Below are positions 53,491-61,917 of a stretch of DNA of 64,000 nt, in pieces. The stretch comes from an uncultured Flavobacteriales bacterium (lineage in GTDB: Bacteria > Bacteroidota > Bacteroidia > Flavobacteriales > Crocinitomicaceae). The first letter of the stretch is position 1; each line of letters starts with the position of its first letter. The notes under the pieces are model-generated. The model was given only the letters and a program-made list of their open reading frames with translations. It did no database searches and was not told where the DNA came from. The translations under genes were made by a program, and so were the position numbers. The stretch covers positions 310,001 through 374,000 of the forward strand of contig CAMLHZ010000001.1 of NCBI GenBank assembly GCA_946480085.1, in the 5' to 3' direction.

Positions 53491-54426
53491 ATGAAAAATT
53501 CAATTATAAAGTTATTCGTTGGTTTAGTAGCCACATTAACAGTAAGTACAACCATTGCGCAACAACAAAGTAGTTACGCGCACTATGCATTCAACACACT
53601 CTCTGTAAATCCCGCTTATGCGGGAAGCAGAGAGGTACTTTCCATCACTACGCTTTTCAGAAGTCAGTGGGTTGGATTTAAAGGTGCACCTCAAACGCAG
53701 ACTTTAACCGTTCATTCACCTTTCAGAGACAATTCTATGGGATTGGGTTTGAGTTTGGTGAACGATAAGATCGGACCGATTAACTCAACAGGAGTGAGCA
53801 TTGATTACGCATATCGTTTGCGTTTCAACAGAGATGCTGCTTTGGCTTTCGGATTAAAATCATCTGTGAACTTCATGTCAATGAACCTGAACGATTTGGT
53901 TGCCACTGATGGTGGTGACCAGAATGTTCAGCAAAGTGCAAGAAGTCAGGTGAACCCGAACTTCGGATTCGGAATGTACTATTCAAACAAGTTGTTCTTT
54001 GTGGGTGCAAGTACACCAACATTATTGGAGAACGAATTGAAAGTGCAGAACATTGCAACTTCTGAAGCCTTGATGAAACGCCACTATTATTTCAACGCTG
54101 GTGCAGCAATTAAATTGAATGCTTACTACTCATTCAAGCCAAGTGTTCAGTTGAAGATGGTTCCGGGATCAGCAATTCAGGCAGATTTCACGGCGTTGTT
54201 TACCATCCCTACAAATTTTGAGTTGGGATTGACGTACAGAACAAATGATGCCATTGGTTTCCTTGCTGGAATTATCGTGAATAACCGTTTGAGAATTGGT
54301 TATGGTTACGATTATTCAGTGAATGTTAGAACAGGTAGCAACAATGCTGGTTCTCACGAATTGATGCTGCGTTACGAATTTCAGAACAAAGGGAAAAACG
54401 CTGTAGTTTCTCCTCGCAATTTCTAA
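53491..54426 (+). CDS. PorP/SprF-family outer-membrane protein
   Basis: A 311-residue outer-membrane beta-barrel. Signal peptide about 1-23 (ending TTIAQ). Family hallmarks: QQSSYAHYAFNTLSVNPAYA, REVLSITTLFRSQWVGFKGA, QTQTLTVHSPF, MGLGLSLVNDKIGP and a closing SHELMLRYEF. In Flavobacterium johnsoniae SprF is needed to move the adhesin SprB, a type B T9SS cargo, to the surface; PorP/SprF proteins are generally paired with CHU_C cargo. Here it begins 33 bases after the giant adhesin gene and is followed at 5 bases by the OmpA-type gene. It should be the adhesin's secretion partner (inference). Confidence 0.95.
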   Translation: MKNSIIKLFVGLVATLTVSTTIAQQQSSYAHYAFNTLSVNPAYAGSREVLSITTLFRSQWVGFKGAPQTQTLTVHSPFRDNSMGLGLSLVNDKIGPINSTGVSIDYAYRLRFNRDAALAFGLKSSVNFMSMNLNDLVATDGGDQNVQQSARSQVNPNFGFGMYYSNKLFFVGASTPTLLENELKVQNIATSEALMKRHYYFNAGAAIKLNAYYSFKPSVQLKMVPGSAIQADFTALFTIPTNFELGLTYRTNDAIGFLAGIIVNNRLRIGYGYDYSVNVRTGSNNAGSHELMLRYEFQNKGKNAVVSPRNF

Positions 54427-54431
54427 TCTCA

Positions 54432-56336
54432 ATGAAGAAAGCATATTATCTTGTTCTCATTTGTTTCCTGCCAATCCTAAGTTTCGGTCAGGCTTCTGTA
54501 GATGAAGAAACAGGAAACAAGTATTTCGATTTGTTTGACTACGAAACGGCAATTAAGCATTATAAGAAAACCACAAAACTGACACTTCAGGGAAAAAGAA
54601 ACCTGGAAGCTTCTTATAAAAGAACCGAGCGTTTTGTTGAATGTGAAGCAGTTGCAAAGGAGATTGTGAACTTACCTGAACACAATTCGAATGATGTTTT
54701 CAACTATGTCTCTATTCTACGCATGAATAAGAAGTACGAAGAATCTGAAGCCTGGATGAAGGAATATGAAAGCTTGGTTGGAAGTGATCAACGGATTCTT
54801 GCCAACCGTTTTACGCAATCCAGAATTAACGATTTATTGGTTGATCAGGGGAACATGAATGTGATGAACCTTGGTTTCAATAGTGAAAATCAGGAATTCG
54901 CGCCCATGTATTTTGGCGATAAGCTGGTGTACACGGCAGCAGGTATGACTTCTGAACCGGAAAACCAGGTCAACAACATTACCAAGCAAAATTTCCTTCG
55001 TTTGTACGTTTTGGATACGAATGATCTGAATTCAATGCGTCGTACCTACTTCAACAATCAGTTGATGGGGAAATACAATGAAGGAGTTGCCTGTTTTTCG
55101 AAGGATCAAAACCTTATGTTCTTTAGTGGAAACGATGTCACAGAAGCTGAGAAGAATCAGAAGATCAATGTTCAATTGTACTATGTAAAGCGCGACTCTC
55201 TTGGGAGCTGGGGTTCACCAATGCCGTTCCCATACAACGACCGTCGTTTTTCTTTCGGTCATCCGTATTTAAGCGAAGATGGAAAGACACTGTTCTTTTC
55301 TTCGAACAAAGAAGGTTCACTTGGTGGATCAGACATCTGGAAATGTACCTTGAATGGTGATACATGGTCGGAACCAATGAACTTAGGCAATCACGTGAAC
55401 ACGGAAAGTAACGAGTTTTATCCTTTCTTCATCTCCAAAACCAACAGTTTGTTCTTTGCATCGGAAGGAAGAGGCGGATTGGGAGGATTAGATGTGTTCG
55501 TTATAGAAATGAAGGACAACAACTTCGATTTTGCTCAGAATTTAGGAGCACCGCTGAATTCTTCTTTTGATGATTTCAGTTTCGTTTCTAACGACGACTG
55601 TTCTGAAGGTTATTTTGCTTCAAACCGTCAAGGCGGAAAGGGTGGTGATGATGTTTATCGTTTCGCGATTACGCACAACTGGGAAATTCCGAAATCGTAC
55701 AGAACGATTGGTGGTAGAGTGACGGATGAAAACGGAAATGCAATTGCAAATGCGGTCATTTATATTCACGATACAAAAGATTCTTTGATGAGTAGTGTTG
55801 TGTCTGACGATAGAGGTTATTACGAAACGAAATTTGAGCATGGTGAAGAAGATTCGATTCAAACGAAATCCATTTTTGGTGTAATTCAGAAATCCATTGT
55901 TTTTGAAACGGACTCAACGTATGCGGAGTATAATTTCATCTTCAAAATTCCGAAGAAATTGAAAGATTTGTCGGATTACAAACGAAAAGGAAACTCGGTT
56001 TATTTCCACACAGCAAAGTGGGATTTGACAACCAACGGAAAACTCACATTGGATTATTATGCGAAATGTTTGTTAGAGGACGCAACACTTAAAGTGGAGA
56101 TCAATGCCTTTGCTGATATGCGTTCAACTGTTGAACTGAATACCTATTTGAGTAAAATGAGAATGGAATCTGCACGAAATTACCTTCTTTCAAAAGGAGT
56201 TCCGGCAAGTCAGTTAATTGGAAATTATTATGGCGCTACTACTACTGGTGTCGATCTAAATGATCAGAAATGTGAATGTACGGAAACAAAGCTGGAGCTT
56301 TGTCGACGTGCAGATATGAAATTATTGAGAGAATAA
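54432..56336 (+). CDS. OmpA-family protein with TPR, PD40 and carboxypeptidase-regulatory domains
   Basis: A 634-residue envelope protein. Signal peptide about 1-20. A TPR-like region about 22-120 (YFDLFDYETAIKHYKKTTKL), PD40/WD40-like strands about 150-410 (GHPYLSEDGKTLFFSSNKEG, GGSDIWKC, YFASNRQGGKGGDDVYRF), a regulatory-like beta domain (IGGRVTDENGNAIANAVIYI) and a C-terminal OmpA-like domain follow. The usual GHTDxxG of the peptidoglycan site reads AFADMRS; the binding Asp and the late Arg (RRADMKLL) remain. This resembles PorE-type proteins that tie T9SS parts to the cell wall. It is last in the adhesin operon. Confidence 0.9.
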   Translation: MKKAYYLVLICFLPILSFGQASVDEETGNKYFDLFDYETAIKHYKKTTKLTLQGKRNLEASYKRTERFVECEAVAKEIVNLPEHNSNDVFNYVSILRMNKKYEESEAWMKEYESLVGSDQRILANRFTQSRINDLLVDQGNMNVMNLGFNSENQEFAPMYFGDKLVYTAAGMTSEPENQVNNITKQNFLRLYVLDTNDLNSMRRTYFNNQLMGKYNEGVACFSKDQNLMFFSGNDVTEAEKNQKINVQLYYVKRDSLGSWGSPMPFPYNDRRFSFGHPYLSEDGKTLFFSSNKEGSLGGSDIWKCTLNGDTWSEPMNLGNHVNTESNEFYPFFISKTNSLFFASEGRGGLGGLDVFVIEMKDNNFDFAQNLGAPLNSSFDDFSFVSNDDCSEGYFASNRQGGKGGDDVYRFAITHNWEIPKSYRTIGGRVTDENGNAIANAVIYIHDTKDSLMSSVVSDDRGYYETKFEHGEEDSIQTKSIFGVIQKSIVFETDSTYAEYNFIFKIPKKLKDLSDYKRKGNSVYFHTAKWDLTTNGKLTLDYYAKCLLEDATLKVEINAFADMRSTVELNTYLSKMRMESARNYLLSKGVPASQLIGNYYGATTTGVDLNDQKCECTETKLELCRRADMKLLRE

Positions 56337-56364
56337 TAGCTTTCAATAATTTGTTGGTAGAATC

Positions 56365-56406
56365 CGCTCTGTTCCGTTCATTCGGGATGGAGCGTTTTCG
56401 TTTTAG
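56365..56406 (+). terminator. Terminator of the adhesin operon
   Basis: CGCTC-TG-TTCC (56365-56375) pairs with GGGA-TG-GAGCG (56384-56394), with an internal TG/TG loop, then TTTTCGTTTT. It lies 29 bases after the OmpA-type stop. Confidence 0.7.
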
Positions 56407-56489
56407 ATAGCATGCAGTAGGATTCAAAGAAGTCATCTATTTTCTCAGCGTAATCAATTGTTCGATGTGTATTTTTACCCAAACTATTT

Positions 56490-59192
56490 ATGATGCGTTG
56501 GCTCCCACTTCTCTTATTAACCACACTTTCTTACGGTCAAAAGTCGGATACCATTTCTGGTTTTGAGTCCAAAATAACAGGAGAAGAAATTTCCTATTAT
56601 TCGCCTTATGACCGTTTTGCCAAAGTGGCACTATTAACACGCTGCAACGGAAACTCTGTTGTTTCATGGAAAGCACCGAAGTACAATGGAAAACGCAAAT
56701 TCGTTACTTATGAGTTATTGGTCGGACATTCAACCGGAACAAGTTCGGACACTCGAAATTTTACCATTGCATTAAACGGTTCGGAGTTGTTTACCCTGAT
56801 CACTCAACCGAAGGAAAAGGGCAATTACGTTTATACTACAGAGAAAAACGGAAAGTCCTTTGCTCAATTCGTATGGATGGAATTTGATGCTAACAACGAT
56901 GGTTTTGGAAGATTGTATATTACCATTCCAGCAAGTTTGGTAGGCAAAAATGCGGAATTTTCAATTCTGGGAGAGGATCAGCAATCCAGAGATTGGCTCA
57001 TGGTATTTATGTACCAACGAAGTTTCAAGGTCGAAGCAGAATCAACACAATTGGTAACACGAAAAGAGAACAAGCGTCAATTGAATTTATACATCGATCA
57101 ACCACTTTCAAGAACCACAGTTTTACATGTTTCATCAAACCAATTCGACACTACTTTTCAGGTGAAACCGGGTTACAACAAATTGAGTTTACCCGTTTAT
57201 TCGCCAAATTTCACTGGAGCAGATGAAATAAGTTGCTCGTTGGAAGGAACGAAAATGACAAGTAAGGTTCAGCTGGAAATTGAGCCCTTGAAATCGTACG
57301 AATTCCATATTATCCATCATTCACATAACGACATAGGCTATTCGCATTTGCAAACCGAAGTTGCCGAGATACAAACGCAGAATATCCGTTCCGCAATGCA
57401 ATGGATCCGAAATGCACAAACCGGTCAAAACCCCATCTGGCATATCGAATCACTCTGGGCAGTAGAGAACTTTTTGAACGAAGCTGCTGTTGATGAAAAA
57501 GAGAATTTCTTCCAACTTGTAAAAAGTGGAAACATCGTTTTGTCGGCCAATTACGCAAATATTCTCACCGGAATCGCGCGACCTGAAGAGTTGAACTGGA
57601 TGGTGGAATATGCCAAACAATTGGAAAAGGATTACAATATCCAGATTCAAAACGCAATGATTACAGATATTCCCGGAATTACAGGAGCCGCTTTGAATGC
57701 TTATGTTCAAAATGAGATTCCGTATTTGTCGCTTGGACCGAATTATGTGGAAGCATTTGCGGATCATGGCGATAGAGTAGGCGGAGTGATTAACGAACAA
57801 GGTGATAAAGCGTTTTATTGGAAATCATCACTAGATGCTGAGAAGAAGGTCTTGGTTTGGACAGCTGGAAAAGGGTATTCGTATTTTCATAATGTTGCCG
57901 ACAAACAGAAACAAGAACGTTGGGAACAGAAAATATCGGATTACTGTATCGAGCTGGACAATGAGAATTATCCTTATGATATTGTGCAACTGAGGTATAC
58001 AAAGAAAAGTGATAATGGTCCGGTGGATACAAACATCTGCAATTTCATTGATTCCTGGAACGCCACATACAGCTCTCCAAAATTGGTTTTGAGTTCGGTG
58101 AATACGCTTTTCAGTGAATTTGAGAAAAGATACGCCTCTACACTTCCGCTTGAAACAGGTGAAATTTCTCCGTACTGGGAAGATGGTGCATATTCGACAG
58201 TTCAGGAAGAAATTCTCAATCGGATGTTGTCGATGAAAACTGCAGCTTTGGAAGTAAAAGCTAAGAAGGAAGGAACATTTCTTCCTAATGAAAAAGCATT
58301 CAGGGCAATTCACCGTAACATTCTACTTTTCAGTGAACACACCTGGGGCTCTTGGTGTAGTATTTCGGATCCCGAATCCTTCTTTACGACTGAACAATGG
58401 CGGATCAAAAAGAGTTTTGTAGATTCTGCAAGTGCTCAATATAATCGACTAGAAAGAGCGGTTGGAAAATTTGTTGAGCCAACCATTTTGGGAGGACAAT
58501 TGTACATTGAAGATTTCGAGATTGATTCGCAAACTGGTGGACTATCAAGTATCAAGTACCTAGGAAAAAATATGCTAAGCGAGCAAACCACCGAAAAAAC
58601 CTTTGCACCCATTTATAGTTTGGGAATAAAACCGCAAACGATAATAAGTCAACCAAAATTGATAGCTGTTGAACCTGTTCGTGACAATTCGAATGTAAAG
58701 GAAGTGATGGTTAGTATGGTTTTGGCGGATGCCTTGAAAATGGAAATCAGCTATACATTGGATAAACGAACAAGATTACTTTACGTAAACTATAAGGTGA
58801 ACAAGGATGTGGTGACGGATAAGGAATCAATGCACATCGCCTTGCCGTTCTTTGGAAATACAAAAGACATTCTTTACGGCGCATCTTCTAATCTTCAATC
58901 GTTGAAAGAAGATCAACTGGCAGGCTCCAATCGCGAGTTTATTTGTACGGATAAAGAGCTAATAGTCAAAACTGCCGGACCGACATTTCATTTGTATTCA
59001 CCACAGATCAATCTGTTTGAAGTTGGTGGGGTCATTAATGAAGAACAAGTAAACGGGGCTAAAGTTTGGGAAAAGAATGTTGGTGACATCTCCCAGCTCT
59101 ATTTATATGTCTTTAATAACTACTGGCACACGAACTATAAGGCATACCAACAGGGCACCTTTGAATTTGAATTGATCTTAGGACTTGAATAA
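56490..59192 (+). CDS. Exported GH38-type alpha-mannosidase-like glycoside hydrolase
   Basis: A 900-residue protein with a signal peptide (MMRWLPLLLLTTLSYGQ); the second ATG is an equal start. After an N-terminal beta domain (about 30-265) comes the GH38 catalytic fold: HIIHHSHNDIGYSH (near 275), carrying the metal His and Asp, and MITDIPGITG with the likely nucleophile Asp (near 392). HTWGSWCS (near 616) supplies a later His. A C-terminal beta sandwich follows (GGLSSIKYLGKNML onwards). GH38 enzymes remove alpha-mannose from glycans. There is no T9SS tail, so it is probably periplasmic. No SusC/D or other glycan genes are adjacent. Confidence 0.85.
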   Translation: MMRWLPLLLLTTLSYGQKSDTISGFESKITGEEISYYSPYDRFAKVALLTRCNGNSVVSWKAPKYNGKRKFVTYELLVGHSTGTSSDTRNFTIALNGSELFTLITQPKEKGNYVYTTEKNGKSFAQFVWMEFDANNDGFGRLYITIPASLVGKNAEFSILGEDQQSRDWLMVFMYQRSFKVEAESTQLVTRKENKRQLNLYIDQPLSRTTVLHVSSNQFDTTFQVKPGYNKLSLPVYSPNFTGADEISCSLEGTKMTSKVQLEIEPLKSYEFHIIHHSHNDIGYSHLQTEVAEIQTQNIRSAMQWIRNAQTGQNPIWHIESLWAVENFLNEAAVDEKENFFQLVKSGNIVLSANYANILTGIARPEELNWMVEYAKQLEKDYNIQIQNAMITDIPGITGAALNAYVQNEIPYLSLGPNYVEAFADHGDRVGGVINEQGDKAFYWKSSLDAEKKVLVWTAGKGYSYFHNVADKQKQERWEQKISDYCIELDNENYPYDIVQLRYTKKSDNGPVDTNICNFIDSWNATYSSPKLVLSSVNTLFSEFEKRYASTLPLETGEISPYWEDGAYSTVQEEILNRMLSMKTAALEVKAKKEGTFLPNEKAFRAIHRNILLFSEHTWGSWCSISDPESFFTTEQWRIKKSFVDSASAQYNRLERAVGKFVEPTILGGQLYIEDFEIDSQTGGLSSIKYLGKNMLSEQTTEKTFAPIYSLGIKPQTIISQPKLIAVEPVRDNSNVKEVMVSMVLADALKMEISYTLDKRTRLLYVNYKVNKDVVTDKESMHIALPFFGNTKDILYGASSNLQSLKEDQLAGSNREFICTDKELIVKTAGPTFHLYSPQINLFEVGGVINEEQVNGAKVWEKNVGDISQLYLYVFNNYWHTNYKAYQQGTFEFELILGLE

Positions 59193-59356
59193 GGTTACTC
59201 ATGGATGGTTTTCTGGCCTGAGTTTTTCCAAAATGAAACGCCAAATTTCAAAATGAAAAGAAATGAAGTTTTTGGCATAACTGAAACCCTTGATTTTAAA
59301 GGGATTTGTTCTGTGGCACAACTTTTAATATTGCATTTATAGCAAAAACAAAAGTG

Positions 59357-59884
59357 ATGAAAACAGTGGGTGTAGGAATAGTGTTGATGATTTCATCGTT
59401 TATGGTAATCACAACCGGGTGCAAAAAAGAGCAAGGGGAAAGTCGAATGACTGTGAAGATGGTGGATGCACCCGGTGATTTCCAACAAGTAAATGTTGAA
59501 GTCTTACAAGTTCAAGTAAATCATGATGGTGCAGGTTGGGTAGAGTTACCAACAGTTGCCGGAGTATATGATCTGCTTACTTTACAAAATGATGTCTCAG
59601 CTACTTTGGTAGATGTGGGTACTTTACCTGCAGGACATCTTAATCAGTTCAGACTGATTTTGGGAACAAACAACACGGTGATGGTTGATAGTGTTTACTA
59701 TCCATTGGCAACACCATCGGCGCAGCAAAGCGGATTGAAGATTAATTTCAATGCCGATTTCGCTCCAAATCAGTTGTATGAAGTTCTTCTGGATTTTGAT
59801 GCCGAGAAGAGTATCGTGATTCAGGGTAACGGAAGTTATTCTCTGAAACCAGTAATAAAAATCCTGGCAATCCAACCAGTTTAA
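59357..59884 (+). CDS. DUF4382 lipoprotein
   Basis: A 175-residue protein from the ATG at 59357, which gives a lipoprotein signal with lipobox ITTGC (MKTVGVGIVLMISSFMVITT). The mature part matches DUF4382: MTVKMVDAPGDFQQVNVEVL, WVELPTVAGVYDLLTL, LPAGHLNQFRLILG and a closing YSLKPVIKIL. DUF4382 is a beta-sandwich surface domain of unknown function, common in Bacteroidota lipoproteins. A perfect terminator follows, so it is monocistronic or ends the GH38 transcript. Confidence 0.88.
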   Translation: MKTVGVGIVLMISSFMVITTGCKKEQGESRMTVKMVDAPGDFQQVNVEVLQVQVNHDGAGWVELPTVAGVYDLLTLQNDVSATLVDVGTLPAGHLNQFRLILGTNNTVMVDSVYYPLATPSAQQSGLKINFNADFAPNQLYEVLLDFDAEKSIVIQGNGSYSLKPVIKILAIQPV

Positions 59885-59903
59885 TACCTGGTGTCACTAT
59901 ATA

Positions 59904-59945
59904 GAAAATGTTCGGTTCCCATTTTGGTTCCGAACATTTTCATTT
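59904..59945 (+). terminator. Perfect-stem intrinsic terminator
   Basis: GAAAATGTTCGG (59904-59915) and CCGAACATTTTC (59930-59941) form a 12-bp perfect stem with a 14-base loop. It follows the DUF4382 stop by about 20 bases, then T-rich sequence. The symmetry may serve both strands. Confidence 0.85.
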
Positions 59946-59984
59946 TAATCAACGATTCCAGCCACTCTATTTTTCATCTGTGTA

Positions 59985-60060
59985 CTTGAGTCAACAGTTC
60001 CAACGCTATACCAACGTATTCCTAATCGCAACCGTTGGTATGTCTGAATAAAAACTCAAG
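59985..60060 (+). promoter_or_regulatory. Nested inverted repeats directly before the 60063 gene
   Basis: An outer pair CTTGAGT (59985-59991) / ACTCAAG (60054-60060) encloses an inner perfect 9-bp pair ATACCAACG (60008-60016) / CGTTGGTAT (60033-60041). The outer right arm ends two bases before the ATG at 60063, so a folded leader would hide the translation start. An operator is the alternative. Confidence 0.6.
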
Positions 60061-60062
60061 AC

Positions 60063-61604
60063 ATGAAAACAACCATTACATCCATCTTGATTGGTTGTTC
60101 GTTAGGCTTTAGCAGCTTCGGACAAACAGTCACAACACAATCTACTCAGAACTCCCAAGTGAAGTTCTTTGCCTCTAATAACGGCGTTTTCTTTCATGAT
60201 ACAGATGAACAAGCTGGAGGATATTTTGTTCCTAAAGACAGTTTGATAAGTAGCATTTTCAACATGCGATTTGCAATTGCTGGAGAGGATGTCAACGGTC
60301 AATTGAAAGGTGCCGTGGGATTCATCGATGATTCTGATTTTGCTTTTGGTCCTGTAGCAGATATTTATACAGATACCAATTATACCAATAGATATGGTGA
60401 ACAGCTTTGGGAAGTTTACCGTTCCGAAATTCAATACCACATGGCGCATTGGATGGATCAGAATTATACCATTCCTCCAAACATTGCCAATTGGCCAGGA
60501 AATGGAATGGTTTCAAATGGTGAAAGCTTATTATTGGCTCCATTCTACGATGTGGATAATGATCAGAATTACGAACCAGGAGAAGGAGATTATCCGCTCA
60601 TTCGTGGAGATAAAGCAATGTATACCATCTTTAACGATTACAAATTGCATACAGGTTCGGGAATGGATCCGATTGGAGTAGAAGTACATATTATGTTTTA
60701 TCAATTTGCAGAAATGCTACCTTCTCCATTAAGTAATACAGTGTTCATGCATACAACAGTACACAATCGTGGAACACAAACATTGTACAATACCTATATG
60801 GGACATTTCATTGATTTCGACCTTGGAGACATAATGGATGATATTATAGGAACAAATCCAGATAAACAATTGACTTATGTAATGAATGCAGATTTGAATG
60901 ATGCCACAAATTCAGGCCATCAAGGATTTGGAGTAAATCCGCCATCAGTAGGTGTGATTGCATTGGATGGAAACATGAGTTCGAGCGTTCTGCAAACGGG
61001 TAGCCAAAATAACGGAACAGAGTATTACAATGTCTTACGTGGTCTTCAATCCGATGGCTCACCTTATTTAGACCTTAGTGGAAACCCAACTGTATTTACC
61101 TTTTCTGAATTGGATAGTACCTGGTTCGAAAACAACAGCACTGGTATTGGTGGAGATAGAAGAAGTATTATCGGTTACGAAGGTGGAGCATTACATCCGT
61201 TAACAGGTCGTCTTTGTTTAAACAATGCAATCGTTTATGCGCGAAGTCAGGAAGGACACATTTTCTCAAGTGCAGATAGTTTGTTTGCGGTTGCAGACTA
61301 CATTCAGGATTTCTTTGATGACCAAATGTGGGGTTGTGAATTCGGTGGATTGAGTGTGAATGAAGCAGTGGAATTGGAGATTGTTCTTTACCCGAATCCC
61401 GCTCAAAATCAAATTTCAATCAAGGATATTGAATCTGGTTCATTCCGAATTCTGAGTTTGGAAGGAAAACTGGTTGCAGAGGGAAAGATCAATAATTCTG
61501 CAATTGACGTAACGAATTTAAGAACTGGTTGCTATATGATTGAAGTTTCTACTTCAATGGGTTCTGACAACCGATTTGGTGTGCAACGTTTTATAAAGGA
61601 ATAA
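60063..61604 (+). CDS. Secreted T9SS cargo protein with type A sorting domain
   Basis: A 513-residue exported protein. Signal peptide about 1-20 (ending FSSFGQ). The middle contains acidic, aromatic segments: APFYDVDNDQNYEPGEGDYP (a calcium-like DxDxDxxY loop), IMFYQFAEMLPSPLSNTVFM and NRGTQTLYNTYMGHFIDFDL. These match a group of large Bacteroidota secreted proteins, but I know no function. The last 75 residues are a T9SS type A tail (EIVLYPNPAQNQISI, FRILSLEGKLVAEG, GCYMIEVS). The leader is unusually structured and a strong terminator follows, so it is a single-gene unit. Confidence 0.85.
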   Translation: MKTTITSILIGCSLGFSSFGQTVTTQSTQNSQVKFFASNNGVFFHDTDEQAGGYFVPKDSLISSIFNMRFAIAGEDVNGQLKGAVGFIDDSDFAFGPVADIYTDTNYTNRYGEQLWEVYRSEIQYHMAHWMDQNYTIPPNIANWPGNGMVSNGESLLLAPFYDVDNDQNYEPGEGDYPLIRGDKAMYTIFNDYKLHTGSGMDPIGVEVHIMFYQFAEMLPSPLSNTVFMHTTVHNRGTQTLYNTYMGHFIDFDLGDIMDDIIGTNPDKQLTYVMNADLNDATNSGHQGFGVNPPSVGVIALDGNMSSSVLQTGSQNNGTEYYNVLRGLQSDGSPYLDLSGNPTVFTFSELDSTWFENNSTGIGGDRRSIIGYEGGALHPLTGRLCLNNAIVYARSQEGHIFSSADSLFAVADYIQDFFDDQMWGCEFGGLSVNEAVELEIVLYPNPAQNQISIKDIESGSFRILSLEGKLVAEGKINNSAIDVTNLRTGCYMIEVSTSMGSDNRFGVQRFIKE

Positions 61605-61626
61605 CAACGTTAGCTTTTTTGTTTGG

Positions 61627-61658
61627 AAGTCGTGTGTCAGTTGGCACACGACTTTTTT
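61627..61658 (+). terminator. Perfect-stem intrinsic terminator
   Basis: AAGTCGTGTG (61627-61636) and CACACGACTT (61645-61654) form a 10-bp perfect stem with an 8-base loop and a run of T, 22 bases after the T9SS cargo stop. Confidence 0.9.
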
Positions 61659-61684
61659 ATTCTAAGCTCCAAGAGACATTTGAA

Positions 61685-61750
61685 AAACCACAGAGAAATA
61701 GAGAACTCAGAGGAATATAAATCTCTGCGCCCTCGGTTTCTTTGCGGTTT
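61685..61750. repeat. CACAGAG-type hairpin repeat
   Basis: AAACC (61685-61689) and GGTTT (61746-61750) enclose CAGAGAAA / TTTCTTTG (one G-U) and AGAG / CTCT. Repeats reading like ACCACAGAG ... CTCTGTGG are widely seen in bacterial genomes. This is one diverged copy. Confidence 0.6.
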
Positions 61751-61917
61751 ATTTTTTTAGCCATGCTTTCTCTTCATTGCGGTTATTATGTTTTAATATC
61801 TCACGTTTTAGAATTTAAAATTGTAAAATTTAGAATTCCATTGAACCTTTTCCAATCGGCTGAGTAATCCTGTTGTAACCAAAAGTCAAGTGCACTGATT
61901 TTTACTAACTTTTAAAC

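Larger units (their letters stand above)
61605..61917. other. 313-base intergenic stretch with terminator and CACAGAG repeat
   Basis: It holds the terminator at 61627-61658, the CACAGAG-type hairpin repeat at 61685-61750, AT-rich repeated words (TTTAGAATTTAAAATTG, AAATTTAGAATTCC) near 61810-61840, and TAACTTTT 4 bases before the next ATG at 61918. No gene is seen. Confidence 0.6.
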
